A stretch of DNA of 64,000 bases from Holtiella tumoricola (GTDB lineage: Bacteria > Bacillota > Clostridia > Lachnospirales > Cellulosilyticaceae): the NCBI RefSeq assembly GCF_027857615.1, contig NZ_JAQIFT010000043.1, forward strand, positions 1 through 64,000, given 5' to 3'. The position numbers and the translations under genes were made by a program. Position 1 is the first letter of the stretch. Every line of letters begins with the position of its first letter. The notes below the pieces were generated by a model. That model was given only the letters and a program-made list of their open reading frames with translations, was not told the DNA's origin and ran no database searches. This document shows, piece by piece, positions 33,336-43,264 of this stretch.

Positions 33336-34700
33336 ATGAGTTTTAATAAAGATTTTGTATGGGGAGTAGCAACTTCTTCTTATCAAATAGAAGGTGCAGC
33401 TTATGAAGATGGTAAAGGTTTATCAATCTGGGATGTGTATTGTACACAACCAGGTAGAGTTTATGAAGGACATAATGGAGATGTAGCTTGTGACCATTAT
33501 CATCGTTATAAAGAAGATGTCAAAATGATGAAAGAAATGGGAATTAAAGCTTATAGATTCTCTGTTTCTTGGCCAAGAGTGTTACCAAATGGCATAGGTG
33601 AAGTAAATGAGTTAGGCTTAGCATTCTATGATAACTTAGTAGATGAACTGATTGAAGCAGGCATTGAACCATATGTGACTTTATTCCATTGGGACTTACC
33701 TTATGAGCTTCATAAAAAAGGTGGATGGATGAATCCAGATAGTCCAATGTGGTTTGCAGAGTATACAAAGGTCATCGTAGAGAGGCTTTCAGATAGAGTG
33801 AAGTACTTTATGACATTTAATGAACCACAATGTTTTGTAGGACTTGGCTATTCACAAGGTTTACATGCACCGGGACTTAAACAATCTATTCGTGATACAT
33901 TGGAAATGGCCCATCATATCTTGCTTGCTCATGGGCATAGTGTGAAGACTATTCGTGAGTATGCAAAGGGTGAAGTAAAGGTAGGCTTTGCACCAACAGC
34001 ATCTATGAATTATCCAGCTTCTGATAGCAAAGAAGACATTGAAGCTGCAAAACGTTCACTCTTTGAAATGCCACGTGAGATTCGTGAAGAATGGGCATGG
34101 AATATCACATGGTGGAATGACCCAATATTCTTTGGGCATTATCCTGAAGATGGCTTAGAACTTTTTAAAGACTACCTACCAGAGATTAAAGAGGGCGATA
34201 TGGAAATCATTTCTCAGCCCCTTGATTTTCTAGGACAAAATGTATATAACGGAAGAGAAATTAAAGCAGGAGAGAATGGAGAAATTATCTATTTAACCAG
34301 AGAAGCTGGTTCACCTAAGACAGCTCTTAACTGGCCAATTACGCCTAAGTCACTTTACTGGGGGCCTAAATTCTTATATGAACGTTATAAAAAACCTATC
34401 TATATCACAGAGAATGGCTTATCTTGTCATGATGTTGTATCTTTAGATGGGAAAGTACATGATCCAAACCGTATAGATTTCTTACAACGTTATTTAAGAG
34501 AATTTAAGCGTGCAGGAGAAGATGGTGTAGAAGTTGCAGGTTATTTCCAATGGTCTTTAATGGATAACTTTGAATGGCACAGTGGTTATGGAGAACGCTT
34601 TGGTATCGTGTATGTAGACTATGCAACAGGTGAAAGAATCATTAAGGATTCAGGTTACTGGTATAAATCAGTTATTGAAGCAAACGGAAAAAACTTATAA
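33336..34700 (+). CDS. GH1 beta-glucosidase / 6-phospho-beta-glucosidase family enzyme
   Basis: This is a cytoplasmic GH1 glycosidase of 454 residues forming a TIM barrel. The acid/base Glu is in TFNEP (about residue 165) and the nucleophile Glu in YITENG (about 355); SYQIEGAAYEDGKG is the N-terminal signature. The C-terminal WSLMDNFEWHSGYGERFG matches non-phosphorylated beta-glucosidases (Glu-Trp at the substrate 4- and 6-hydroxyl), so a 6-phospho substrate is unlikely. ATG 33336 is 7 bases after GGAGG; ATG 33333 is also possible. It follows the phosphorylase-like gene and is closed by a terminator. Confidence 0.93.
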   Translation: MSFNKDFVWGVATSSYQIEGAAYEDGKGLSIWDVYCTQPGRVYEGHNGDVACDHYHRYKEDVKMMKEMGIKAYRFSVSWPRVLPNGIGEVNELGLAFYDNLVDELIEAGIEPYVTLFHWDLPYELHKKGGWMNPDSPMWFAEYTKVIVERLSDRVKYFMTFNEPQCFVGLGYSQGLHAPGLKQSIRDTLEMAHHILLAHGHSVKTIREYAKGEVKVGFAPTASMNYPASDSKEDIEAAKRSLFEMPREIREEWAWNITWWNDPIFFGHYPEDGLELFKDYLPEIKEGDMEIISQPLDFLGQNVYNGREIKAGENGEIIYLTREAGSPKTALNWPITPKSLYWGPKFLYERYKKPIYITENGLSCHDVVSLDGKVHDPNRIDFLQRYLREFKRAGEDGVEVAGYFQWSLMDNFEWHSGYGERFGIVYVDYATGERIIKDSGYWYKSVIEANGKNL

Positions 34701-34724
34701 AGTTTGACTCATAGTAAAGAAAAT

Positions 34725-34773
34725 AAACCATCTAGATACCCTAGTGGAAGAGGGATCTAGGTGGTTTGTTTTT
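34725..34773 (+). terminator. intrinsic terminator after GH1
   Basis: Stem AAACCATCTAGAT.CCCT / AGGG.ATCTAGGTGGTTT is followed by GTTTTTTT. Confidence 0.92.
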
Positions 34774-34890
34774 TTAGAGTACCCTTTATAAAATTTAGAC
34801 ACCTAATACAAAAAATGAAACGTTATGTAAGTAAAATTAGTCAATTATAATAATGTTATAAAAGATGATAACTTGATGAGGAGGATGGCG

Positions 34891-35814
34891 ATGACACAGA
34901 CAGTAAAGACAAGTACATTGAAAAAGCTTATAGGGCAGAAGTATTTGCAACTCATGGTTTTACCAGGTGTAATCTGGATGCTTATCTTTAACTATATTCC
35001 AATGACAGGAATTGTAATTGCTTTCAAAAACTTTAAAATTACAAAACCAATAGCAGATGCACCTTGGGTAGGATTAGAACACTTTATAGAGTTTTTTAGC
35101 GATCCAAACTTTGCGAATATTATGACTAACACATTAGGTATTAGCTTACTAAAACTTCTTATAGGATTTCCATTACCAATCTTATTCGCAATTTTATTAA
35201 ATGAAGTGCGTCATGCGAGATTTAAAAAGACTATTCAAACAGTATCTTACTTACCACACTTTATTTCATGGGTAGTACTGGGTGGGCTAATGATTACATG
35301 GCTTAGTGAGCCAGGCATGATCAACGAAGTACTTGTAAACTTTGGAATTTTAGATAAACCGATAGCCTTTTTAGCAGATCCGAAGTATTTCTGGGGATTA
35401 ACAGTTGTATCAGATGTATGGAAAGAACTTGGTTGGTCAGCAATTATTTATCTTGCAGCAATCTCAGGGATTGACCAACAAATGTATGAAGCAGCCACAG
35501 TAGATGGTGCAACAAAGCTTCAAAAGATCATGAAGATTACACTTCCTTCAATTAAAGGGACAATTGCAATCATGTTTATCTTAGCAGTAGCGAACATGCT
35601 CAGTTCAAACTTTGATCAAATCTTTATTCTTAAAAACGTGCTTAATGCATCAAGTAGTGAAGTTATAGATACATACGTTTACCAAATGGGTATGAGAGCG
35701 GGACGTTATTCTTATGCGACAGCCATTGGGTTATTCAAATCAGTCATTGCGATGATCTTACTTCTAACAGCAAACTTTACAACGAAAAAATTACAAGGAA
35801 GATCATTATTCTAA
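34891..35814 (+). CDS. ABC transporter permease, LplB type
   Basis: This is the first permease of an LplABC-type oligosaccharide importer, about 307 residues with six helices. The LplB-family N terminus LMVLPGVIWMLIFNYIPMTGIVIAFKNFK is partly visible, and the EAA loop reads YEAATVDGATKLQKIMKITLP. The start is ATG 34891 after GAGGAGG; earlier in-frame starts (34873-34885) overlap that ribosome site. TATAAT at about 34846 could be the promoter -10. The partners are the permease and binding protein that follow. The GH1, GH30 and phosphorylase neighbours suggest beta-gluco-oligosaccharides. Confidence 0.9.
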   Translation: MTQTVKTSTLKKLIGQKYLQLMVLPGVIWMLIFNYIPMTGIVIAFKNFKITKPIADAPWVGLEHFIEFFSDPNFANIMTNTLGISLLKLLIGFPLPILFAILLNEVRHARFKKTIQTVSYLPHFISWVVLGGLMITWLSEPGMINEVLVNFGILDKPIAFLADPKYFWGLTVVSDVWKELGWSAIIYLAAISGIDQQMYEAATVDGATKLQKIMKITLPSIKGTIAIMFILAVANMLSSNFDQIFILKNVLNASSSEVIDTYVYQMGMRAGRYSYATAIGLFKSVIAMILLLTANFTTKKLQGRSLF

Positions 35815-35826
35815 GGAGGGAAAAAG

Positions 35827-36726
35827 GTGGAGCGAAAAAAATTTAACTGGAGACAGCAGCGAACAAATGGTGAAATAGCCTTTGACTGGTTTAATGTTAC
35901 TTTAATGGCCGTTATTTGTTTTATCACCCTTTATCCTATCTGGTATATTATAGTAAACTCACTTAATGAAGGGGCCGATGCGATGCTAGGAGGTATCTTC
36001 TGGTGGCCAAGAAAGTTTACATTAGACAATTATACAGCAGTATTCCAAAATAGTGGGGTAATTAAAGCTTTTGGTGTAACAATATTAAGAACAGTGGTAG
36101 GGACAGTAACAAACGTACTTTTCACTGCAATGGTAGCTTATCCATTATCAAAGGATCATTTAGTAGGAAGAAAGTTTTATATGGCTATGGGAACCGTTAC
36201 AATGTTCTTTAGTGGTGGTCTTATTCCATCCTTCTTACTTTATAAAAACATGCAATTATTAGATACTTTCTGGGTTTACATTATTCCAGGTCTCTTCAAC
36301 TTCTTTAACTTAATTATTTTTGTTAACTTCTTTAGAGAGATACCAGGTGCCCTAGAAGAATCAGCATCTATTGATGGTGCTACAGATTGGACCATATTTA
36401 CAAGAATTATCTTACCATTATCAAAACCAGTACTAGCAACGATTGCACTTTTCACAGGTGTATATCACTGGAATGATTATTTTGCAGGTGTTATCTTCAT
36501 CAATAATCCAAACTTACAACCGATTCAAACATTCTTATATCGTATTGTAGCAGAAACAGGTTCTACTCAGATGATGGCAACAGCAGGCAATATTACACGT
36601 ACAACCACATCATTATCAATTAAACTTGCAACGATGGTTGTAACAACGCTACCAATAGTATGTGTATATCCTTTCTTACAAAAATACTTTGTAAAGGGTA
36701 TGATGATTGGAGCAGTAAAAGAGTAA
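35827..36726 (+). CDS. ABC transporter permease, LplC/YtcP type
   Basis: This is the second permease of the LplABC-type importer, 299 residues with six membrane segments. It starts at GTG 35827 after GGAGGG. The EAA loop is EESASIDGATDWTIFTRIILP, and the C terminus KGMMIGAVKE is characteristic of this subfamily. It is separated by 12 bases from the first permease and 51 bases from the binding protein gene. No ATPase is encoded nearby. Confidence 0.9.
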   Translation: MERKKFNWRQQRTNGEIAFDWFNVTLMAVICFITLYPIWYIIVNSLNEGADAMLGGIFWWPRKFTLDNYTAVFQNSGVIKAFGVTILRTVVGTVTNVLFTAMVAYPLSKDHLVGRKFYMAMGTVTMFFSGGLIPSFLLYKNMQLLDTFWVYIIPGLFNFFNLIIFVNFFREIPGALEESASIDGATDWTIFTRIILPLSKPVLATIALFTGVYHWNDYFAGVIFINNPNLQPIQTFLYRIVAETGSTQMMATAGNITRTTTSLSIKLATMVVTTLPIVCVYPFLQKYFVKGMMIGAVKE

Positions 36727-36777
36727 GTAATACATTATTAAAAATATATAGATACATATAAAGAGAGGGGTAGTAGT

Positions 36778-38436
36778 ATGAACATGAAATTAAAAAGAAC
36801 ATTAGCAGCTACTATGGCTTGTATGATGGTAGCAGGGACTGTAGGATGTAGCAGTGGTAGCAAACCAGAAGCATCACAAGGAGTAGCTAAGCCAGAAGGA
36901 ACAACACAAAAAGAAGTATCAGCAGATGAACCAGGCTGGATGAGAAATAGTGATGATAAAGTGAACCTTCAATGGTATATTAACTTCTCATGGTTTACAA
37001 CACCATGGGGTGAAGATATGACTTCACAAAAGATCACTGAAGAAACTGGTATTGATATTGACTTTATTGTACCAGCGGGTAATGAAGCAGAAAAACTTAA
37101 TACAATGCTTGCTTCAGATACACTTCCAGATATCCTAACACTTGGTTGGTGGGAAGGCCAAATCAAAGAAATGATTGATAGTGATATGGTCTATGCACTT
37201 AATGAACTTGCAGATCAATATGATCCATATTTCTTCAAAGTAGCGGATGATGCACGTTTAGGCTGGTATACACAAGAAGATGGTAATGTTTATGCTTATC
37301 CAAACTCATCATACACACCATCAGATTACGAAAAATATGATAATATCTCATCTAACCAAACATTCTTAGTAAGAAAAGATATGTATGAAGCAATTGGTAG
37401 CCCAGATATGAGCACACCAGAAGGTTTCTTAGATGCTCTTAGAAAAGCTCAAGAGATGTTCCCACAAGTAAATGGTCAACCACTTATTCCAATCGGATTC
37501 CATGAATTTGGTGAAACAGGTAACTGGTCAGTAGAAAAATACTTACAAGATTTCTTAGCGATCCCATACGAGAAAGATGGCAAGCTTTATGATAGAACAA
37601 CTGATCCTGAATATGTTAGATGGTTAAAAACATTGAATCAAGCAAGTAGAGAAGGGTTAATTGCAAATGATGTATTTGTAGATAAACGTTCTCAAATGGA
37701 AGAAAAAATTGCACAAGGTCGTTACTTTGCAATGATGTATCAAAGAACAGATATGGCAGCACAACAAAAAATTCTTTACAACAATGATCCAAATAGCATT
37801 TACATTGCTATAGACGGACCAAAGAATGCAGCTGGTGATGACCACATCTTACAAGGTGGTGGTATTTACGGTTGGACAGTTACACTTATCTCTAAAAACT
37901 GTGAAAGACCAGATAGAGCTATTGAGCTTTTAACTTACTTAATGAGTGAACATGGACAAAAAAGAGTTTGCCTTGGTATAGAAGGTGAAACTTATGATAT
38001 GGTAGATGGCAAACCAGTTGTAAAAGATGAAGTGAAACAACTTCTTCAAACAGACCGTACTGCATACGACAGAAAATACGGTGCAGATGATACATTCTGG
38101 ATGCTTCAAGACTTAGCAATGCAACTTCAATGGACAGAAGGACCACAAGAACCACTTGCTCAATTAGAAGAATGGACCTATCCATATACAACTTTCTTAT
38201 CTCAATATGAAGGGTTGGACCCAGCAGTTGGTACAGAAGAAGAAATTATTGGACTTAAAATAGGTAGAGCATGGGGGGAAGTTCTTCCAAAATTATTACT
38301 TGCACAATCAGATGCAGAGTTTGATGAGCTCTTCAATAAGTTCTTAGCAGACCGTGAATCTTTAGGCTATGAAAAACTTATGGCTGTTAAGCAAGCGATG
38401 ATGGAAGAAAATAAAGTAAAACTTGGCTTAGAATAA
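36778..38436 (+). CDS. extracellular solute-binding lipoprotein, LplA type
   Basis: This is the binding component of the LplABC importer, 552 residues, the large size typical of the LplA class. The signal peptide (MKLKRTLAATMACMMVAGTVGCSSG) ends in lipobox TVGC with the lipidated Cys near residue 24. A Ser/Gly/Glu linker follows to about residue 55. The substrate is not readable from sequence. Its cluster (GH30 downstream, YesMN regulators, GH1 and phosphorylase upstream) implies a beta-linked gluco-oligosaccharide. AGAGAGGGG precedes the ATG. Confidence 0.9.
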   Translation: MNMKLKRTLAATMACMMVAGTVGCSSGSKPEASQGVAKPEGTTQKEVSADEPGWMRNSDDKVNLQWYINFSWFTTPWGEDMTSQKITEETGIDIDFIVPAGNEAEKLNTMLASDTLPDILTLGWWEGQIKEMIDSDMVYALNELADQYDPYFFKVADDARLGWYTQEDGNVYAYPNSSYTPSDYEKYDNISSNQTFLVRKDMYEAIGSPDMSTPEGFLDALRKAQEMFPQVNGQPLIPIGFHEFGETGNWSVEKYLQDFLAIPYEKDGKLYDRTTDPEYVRWLKTLNQASREGLIANDVFVDKRSQMEEKIAQGRYFAMMYQRTDMAAQQKILYNNDPNSIYIAIDGPKNAAGDDHILQGGGIYGWTVTLISKNCERPDRAIELLTYLMSEHGQKRVCLGIEGETYDMVDGKPVVKDEVKQLLQTDRTAYDRKYGADDTFWMLQDLAMQLQWTEGPQEPLAQLEEWTYPYTTFLSQYEGLDPAVGTEEEIIGLKIGRAWGEVLPKLLLAQSDAEFDELFNKFLADRESLGYEKLMAVKQAMMEENKVKLGLE

Positions 38437-38460
38437 TATTAATAGAATGTAAAAGATAAA

Positions 38461-38494
38461 TAACCTGAACCGACCTAATGGTTCAGGTTATTTT
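38461..38494 (+). terminator. intrinsic terminator after the binding-protein gene
   Basis: An 11-bp perfect stem TAACCTGAACC / GGTTCAGGTTA is followed by TTTTG. It lies only 15 bases before the GH30 start, so partial read-through to GH30 is likely. Confidence 0.75.
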
Positions 38495-38508
38495 GAAAGG
38501 AGAAGGCT

Positions 38509-39849
38509 ATGAATATTAAAGTGATTACAACCAACGAAGGAAAAAATCATTATTTACAACAAGTAGAATCTGTATCTTTTATACATCAAACAGATGCAGC
38601 TATGGAGGCTGTTAATATTTACCCGGAAATCACTTACCAAACGATTAGTGGATTTGGTGGTGCCTTTACAGAAGCGATGGCATACAATGTGCTTGGTTTA
38701 CCAGAAGCAAAACAAGATGCACTGATTGCGGATTACTTTGGAGAACAGGGTATTGGCTATAATTTATGTCGTACTCATATTAATAGCTGTGACTTTGCAC
38801 TTGGGAACTATGCTTATGTAGAAGATGAAACAGATACTGCATTTGCTACTTTTGATATTTCAAGAGATAAAAAATACATCATTCCTGTGATTAAGAAAGC
38901 ACAAGTAGTGACTAAAGAGCCTATTGCATTTTTAGCATCTCCATGGAGTCCACCAGCCTTTATGAAGACAACAGGCGAGATGAATCATGGTGGTAAGTTA
39001 AAGCCAGAGTGTCAAAAGGCATGGGCACAATATATTGCTAAATACATAAAGACTTACAAAGAAGAAGGCATTGAGATTTCAATGATTACAGTGCAGAATG
39101 AGCCAGAAGCTGTACAAACATGGGATTCTTGTGTCTATACATCAGAAGAGGAAATGATCTTTGTACGTGATTATTTAGGCCCAATTTTTGAAGAAGAAGG
39201 ACTAGAAGATGTAAAAATCTTCGTATGGGATCACAATAAAGAGCGCCTTTATGAACGTACAAGAGATATACTAAAAGATGAAAAAGCAAATCGTTATGTA
39301 AGTGGTATAGGCTTCCATTGGTATACAGGAGATCATTTTGAAGCAGTACAAATGGTAAGAGATATCTATCCAGATAAAGAACTTCTTTTCACAGAAGGTT
39401 GTGTAGAGTATAGTCGATTTGCCCAGGCCAATGCAGTTCAAAAAGCAAATATGTATGCTCATGATATGATTGGTAACTTTAATTCAGGAATGAATGGCTA
39501 CATCGATTGGAATATGGTATTAGACCACAAGGGTGGGCCTAACCATGTAGGTAATTTCTGTGATGCACCTATTATGTGCAATGAGGAGCAAACAGATTAT
39601 GAAAAGCGCTTAACTTACTATTATATAGGGCATTTTAGCAAGTATATTAAAAAAGGTGCTAAACGTATTGCAACGACTAAATATACAGCAGATTTAGATG
39701 TAGTAGGCTTTGTAAATCCAGATGATGAGAAGGTTATTGTTGTATTAAACCGTACATCAGAGGCTAAACATATTACATTAAGAGAAGAACAAAGATATGC
39801 AAAAGTTACTGTGGAACCACAAGCTATCTATACCTTTATTTATCAATAG
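38509..39849 (+). CDS. GH30 family glycoside hydrolase
   Basis: This is a GH30 enzyme of 446 residues (TIM barrel plus C-terminal beta domain), the family of glucosylceramidases, endo-beta-1,6-glucanases and beta-xylosidases. QTISGFGGAFTEA at about 45-57 is the N-terminal signature. The acid/base Glu is in TVQNEPEAVQTWDSC (near 198) and the nucleophile Glu in LLFTEGCVEY (near 294). There is no signal peptide, so it acts on imported oligosaccharides. AAAGGAG precedes the ATG. Between an importer and a sensor kinase, its likely substrate is a beta-1,6- or mixed beta-glucan fragment, but subfamily cannot be set by eye. Confidence 0.9.
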   Translation: MNIKVITTNEGKNHYLQQVESVSFIHQTDAAMEAVNIYPEITYQTISGFGGAFTEAMAYNVLGLPEAKQDALIADYFGEQGIGYNLCRTHINSCDFALGNYAYVEDETDTAFATFDISRDKKYIIPVIKKAQVVTKEPIAFLASPWSPPAFMKTTGEMNHGGKLKPECQKAWAQYIAKYIKTYKEEGIEISMITVQNEPEAVQTWDSCVYTSEEEMIFVRDYLGPIFEEEGLEDVKIFVWDHNKERLYERTRDILKDEKANRYVSGIGFHWYTGDHFEAVQMVRDIYPDKELLFTEGCVEYSRFAQANAVQKANMYAHDMIGNFNSGMNGYIDWNMVLDHKGGPNHVGNFCDAPIMCNEEQTDYEKRLTYYYIGHFSKYIKKGAKRIATTKYTADLDVVGFVNPDDEKVIVVLNRTSEAKHITLREEQRYAKVTVEPQAIYTFIYQ

Positions 39850-39921
39850 ATAGGGTATCTAGTAAACGATAATAAATTATGAGATAATAGTAAATATATT
39901 GATAAAGAAGGGAGAATAAGG

Positions 39922-41715
39922 ATGAAAGTATTAAAATTTAAATTTATTAATTTTATAGCATCTATGAAAATAAGACATAAAATCTTACTACTCAATCTCC
40001 TTATTCTCATTATTCCATGCGTTTTCTTTGCTATGAGGAGCATTGAATACTATCAAGATAGACAGATACAAGAGCAAATTAATGATATGGAAAGTGATTT
40101 GATCGAAATTAGTAGCCAGTTCATGAATAGCTATGAAATATGTAATATGACTATGCAAACTATGCTTCTTAATAATGAGGTCGAAAAGTTTGTTGGAAAG
40201 CTATTAGATGGGGATACATTATCTGTTCATCAACTTATAGATTTTAATAATACAGAGATAAGAGCTATAGAACGACTTATTAATACCAATCCTTATATTC
40301 ATAGTATAAGATTTTATATAAATACCAAGATGCTAGAACTTGCACCTGTTATTTATACCAGTGAGCGCTTTGATAAGGTAGAACTTCTACAAGGCTTTAA
40401 AGGAATCAATCTATATTTTGATGAAAGAGATACTGTTACACCCAGTCAGAAAGCATCACCCTATGCAGAGCCACTAGCAACACTTGTAGCACCATATCAA
40501 AACATAAAGAGAGAGCAAATAGGTGTTGTTGAAATTGCTACACCTATGCGCTGCATGTTCCCTCAAATGTATGGGACAACAGAGCAAGAGGTTATGTACT
40601 TTATTGATGCAGAAAAAAATATTTACCAAGATGATTATGTTCAAATAGATAAATGGAAGTTGCACAAGGATGACATTGTAAAAGTACTTGATAAGGACAA
40701 AAAAATTAATTTGGTGACTTTAGGGCAAGAGCCTGTTGTCATTGGATATCAAGCTATTAAAAGTATAGATGGACATATTATTAAGATCCGTTCATTAGAA
40801 GAAGTGTATCAGCAAATAAATTGGTTACGTATGACAGTTATTGTAGGAATGATCTCGCTAATCGCTCTTATTACATTTCTTATTAATAAAAGTACTCAGT
40901 TAGTGTTTAAAAACTTCTATAAGATACTTGATGCAATTCATGAAGTTCAAAAAGGTAACTTTGATGTAGAAATTGAAGATTTTGGTAACGGGGAAATGGG
41001 AGAGTTAGGAACAAGTATTCAGACTATGACCCATAGTATCAAAGAGCTTATGGATGATAAAATTACCCAGGAAACATTGGTAAAGGACTCACAGATTAAA
41101 GCGCTACAAAATCAAATTAATGCTCACTTTATTTATAATGTTTTAGAGTCTATTAAAATGATGGCAGAAATAGAAGGTATGTTTGATATATCAGATGCTA
41201 TTACTTATTTAGGCAAATTACTAAGGTATAGTATGAAATGGCGTTCACCTATGGTAAAGCTTAAAGAGGAACTTGATTATATAGAAAATTATATGGCACT
41301 TTTAAATTTAAGATATGATTATAAGACTACGACGAATATAAGTATTCCAGACAACTTATATGAGCAAATGATTCCTAAAATGTGTATTCAGCCTATTGTT
41401 GAAAATGCTATGAAGCATGGTATAGAAGATGTTGCAGAAGATACGGCTATTTATATAAAAGGCAGAATGGAAAAGGACTACTTTATCATAGAGGTTACGG
41501 ATTTTGGAACAGGTATGGGTAAGGTAGAACTTGATCAACTTAAAATGAAGATAGCAGGGGAACTTGTAGAGGAAAAACAATCTTCAAATGGAATAGGCTT
41601 GAAAAATGTACAAGATAGAATAAAACTTTGTTTTGGTGAAGACTATGGTTTAGAAGTTCAATCTAAAGAAGGTTCTTTTACAAAAATTGTGTTGAAGATT
41701 CCGTATAGTGTATAG
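39922..41715 (+). CDS. two-component sensor histidine kinase, YesM type
   Basis: This is a membrane sensor kinase of 597 residues. There is a first membrane helix at about 18-37, an extracellular sensor domain (about 40-290), a second helix (about 300-320) and a HAMP domain. A His_kinase domain of the LytS/YesM class follows, with the phosphorylated His in NQINAHFIYNVLESIKMM (near residue 400). The C-terminal ATPase has IVENAMKHGIED and the glycine-rich DFGTGMG and SSNGIGLKNV. It is paired with the response regulator that overlaps its 3' end region. It probably senses an oligosaccharide, alone or through the binding protein, and controls the LplABC-GH30 genes. Confidence 0.92.
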   Translation: MKVLKFKFINFIASMKIRHKILLLNLLILIIPCVFFAMRSIEYYQDRQIQEQINDMESDLIEISSQFMNSYEICNMTMQTMLLNNEVEKFVGKLLDGDTLSVHQLIDFNNTEIRAIERLINTNPYIHSIRFYINTKMLELAPVIYTSERFDKVELLQGFKGINLYFDERDTVTPSQKASPYAEPLATLVAPYQNIKREQIGVVEIATPMRCMFPQMYGTTEQEVMYFIDAEKNIYQDDYVQIDKWKLHKDDIVKVLDKDKKINLVTLGQEPVVIGYQAIKSIDGHIIKIRSLEEVYQQINWLRMTVIVGMISLIALITFLINKSTQLVFKNFYKILDAIHEVQKGNFDVEIEDFGNGEMGELGTSIQTMTHSIKELMDDKITQETLVKDSQIKALQNQINAHFIYNVLESIKMMAEIEGMFDISDAITYLGKLLRYSMKWRSPMVKLKEELDYIENYMALLNLRYDYKTTTNISIPDNLYEQMIPKMCIQPIVENAMKHGIEDVAEDTAIYIKGRMEKDYFIIEVTDFGTGMGKVELDQLKMKIAGELVEEKQSSNGIGLKNVQDRIKLCFGEDYGLEVQSKEGSFTKIVLKIPYSV

Positions 41716-41725
41716 GAGGAATAAT

Positions 41726-43165
41726 GTGAAAACCATACTAATTGCTGAAGATGAGAAAATGATTAGGCAAGGCTTAAAAGCAATGATTGGGCGTTCAGGC
41801 GTAGAAGTGGAACAAATACTAGAATGTCCTAATGGTATAGAAGCACTTAATATTATTGATGAGCAAGAAGTATCTGTATTATTTACAGATATTAGAATGC
41901 CTAAAATGGATGGATTGGCATTATTAAATGCACTCAAAGAACGTACGAATCCACCAGAAATAGTTGTTATTAGTGGCTATGATGATTTTAGTTATGCTGT
42001 AGAAGCACTTAAATGTGGTGCAAAAGACTATCTATTAAAACCTGTAAGCCGTGAGGCGATTTATAAGGTGATGAAAGAACTAGAAGAAATCATCAAAGAG
42101 AAGAATAAATTAGTAGAAACAATGGAAGTGATTGATGATATACTTGAGCAACAAATTAAGTATATTTTCCTGAATACTTCTGTTACAAAAAGTGAATTAT
42201 GTAGCTTTGAGCAAGGATTCTCTAACCATTGGATTAATCAAGAAGCCTATAGAGTTTTTTGCATGCATGAAGCCATCGAATTACCAACGGAAATAGAAGT
42301 GATAAGCTGTGTAGTTGAGAACTGCTATATAGTTATTGCAAAAGACGAAGATACGAAAAAAGTAGAAGCTTATTACCAAGGGAAAAATATAGGGGCAAGT
42401 AGTAGCTATGCATCTATTCATCATTTAAGAATTGCTTATGAGCAAGCCATTTTAGCAAGAAGATATGCCTATATTATGAACGTACCTTTTTTGAACTATG
42501 AAGATATCCCAACGCAACATAATTTGAAAATAGAAAACAAAGATATTACCAAGCTTATTCAACTTATAGGGACGGAAAGAAAAGAAGAATTTGAAGAAGT
42601 CTTTAATAAGATATTAGGTAAAGATAGTATAGAAGGACTAATCTACGATGATTTTGAAAAACTAATGGAAATGCTAATCGGTCATATTCTAGAAGCCTAT
42701 GGTTCTTTAATCGATATCGTAGAGTTTAAAAAGGTGAAAGACTTTTATCAATATGCAGATTATACAAGTTATCAAGCACACCTTAAGGCTTATCTTTTAG
42801 AACTTAATGATAAAATCTGTGATACTCATGAGAGTAATAGAAATAACGTGAAGATGAAAGAAGCTCTAGCCTACATAAAATCTAACTATGAAAAGGATTT
42901 AAATATGGCTATGGTATCCAATCATATTTCTATGAACTACTCATTCTTCTCACAGACGTTTAAGGAATACACAGGGATGAGCTTTGTGAACTATATCAAA
43001 GATGTAAGAATTAATAAAGCAAAAGAATTATTAGAAAGCACCAATAAAAAAGTAGCAGAGATCGGTTATGCTGTTGGCTATGAAAATGAAAAACACTTTA
43101 TGAAAGTATTTAGAAGTGTAACGGGGATTTCACCAACAGAGTATCGAAAAAATAGTCAGTTATAA
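41726..43165 (+). CDS. response regulator with AraC DNA-binding domain, YesN type
   Basis: The partner of the upstream kinase, about 480 residues. Its receiver domain (1-120) has the phospho-acceptor Asp55 in FTDIRMPKMDG and acidic EDE near the N terminus. A middle region of unknown fold (about 130-370) is followed by an AraC-type double helix-turn-helix (about 380-480; NHISMNYSFFSQTFKEYTG and IGYAVGYENEKHFMKVFR). GTG 41726 is chosen as start because AGGAGG lies 7 bases before it and the receiver motif KTILIAEDE begins there. An in-frame GTG at 41708 would include that ribosome site. Confidence 0.92.
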   Translation: MKTILIAEDEKMIRQGLKAMIGRSGVEVEQILECPNGIEALNIIDEQEVSVLFTDIRMPKMDGLALLNALKERTNPPEIVVISGYDDFSYAVEALKCGAKDYLLKPVSREAIYKVMKELEEIIKEKNKLVETMEVIDDILEQQIKYIFLNTSVTKSELCSFEQGFSNHWINQEAYRVFCMHEAIELPTEIEVISCVVENCYIVIAKDEDTKKVEAYYQGKNIGASSSYASIHHLRIAYEQAILARRYAYIMNVPFLNYEDIPTQHNLKIENKDITKLIQLIGTERKEEFEEVFNKILGKDSIEGLIYDDFEKLMEMLIGHILEAYGSLIDIVEFKKVKDFYQYADYTSYQAHLKAYLLELNDKICDTHESNRNNVKMKEALAYIKSNYEKDLNMAMVSNHISMNYSFFSQTFKEYTGMSFVNYIKDVRINKAKELLESTNKKVAEIGYAVGYENEKHFMKVFRSVTGISPTEYRKNSQL

Positions 43166-43170
43166 ATAGT

Positions 43171-43203
43171 AAAGAGCTCGTGCAAAGGCACGAGCTCTTT
43201 TGG
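43171..43203. terminator. bidirectional terminator between response regulator and lacZ
   Basis: A 13-bp perfect stem AAAGAGCTCGTGC / GCACGAGCTCTTT with a 4-base loop is T-flanked on both strands. The genes converge here. Confidence 0.88.
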
Positions 43204-43264
43204 CTAATTAAGATAAGTAGAGAACTATGCAGTGCATATTCTTTCGGCTTCAACTTCAAGAATG

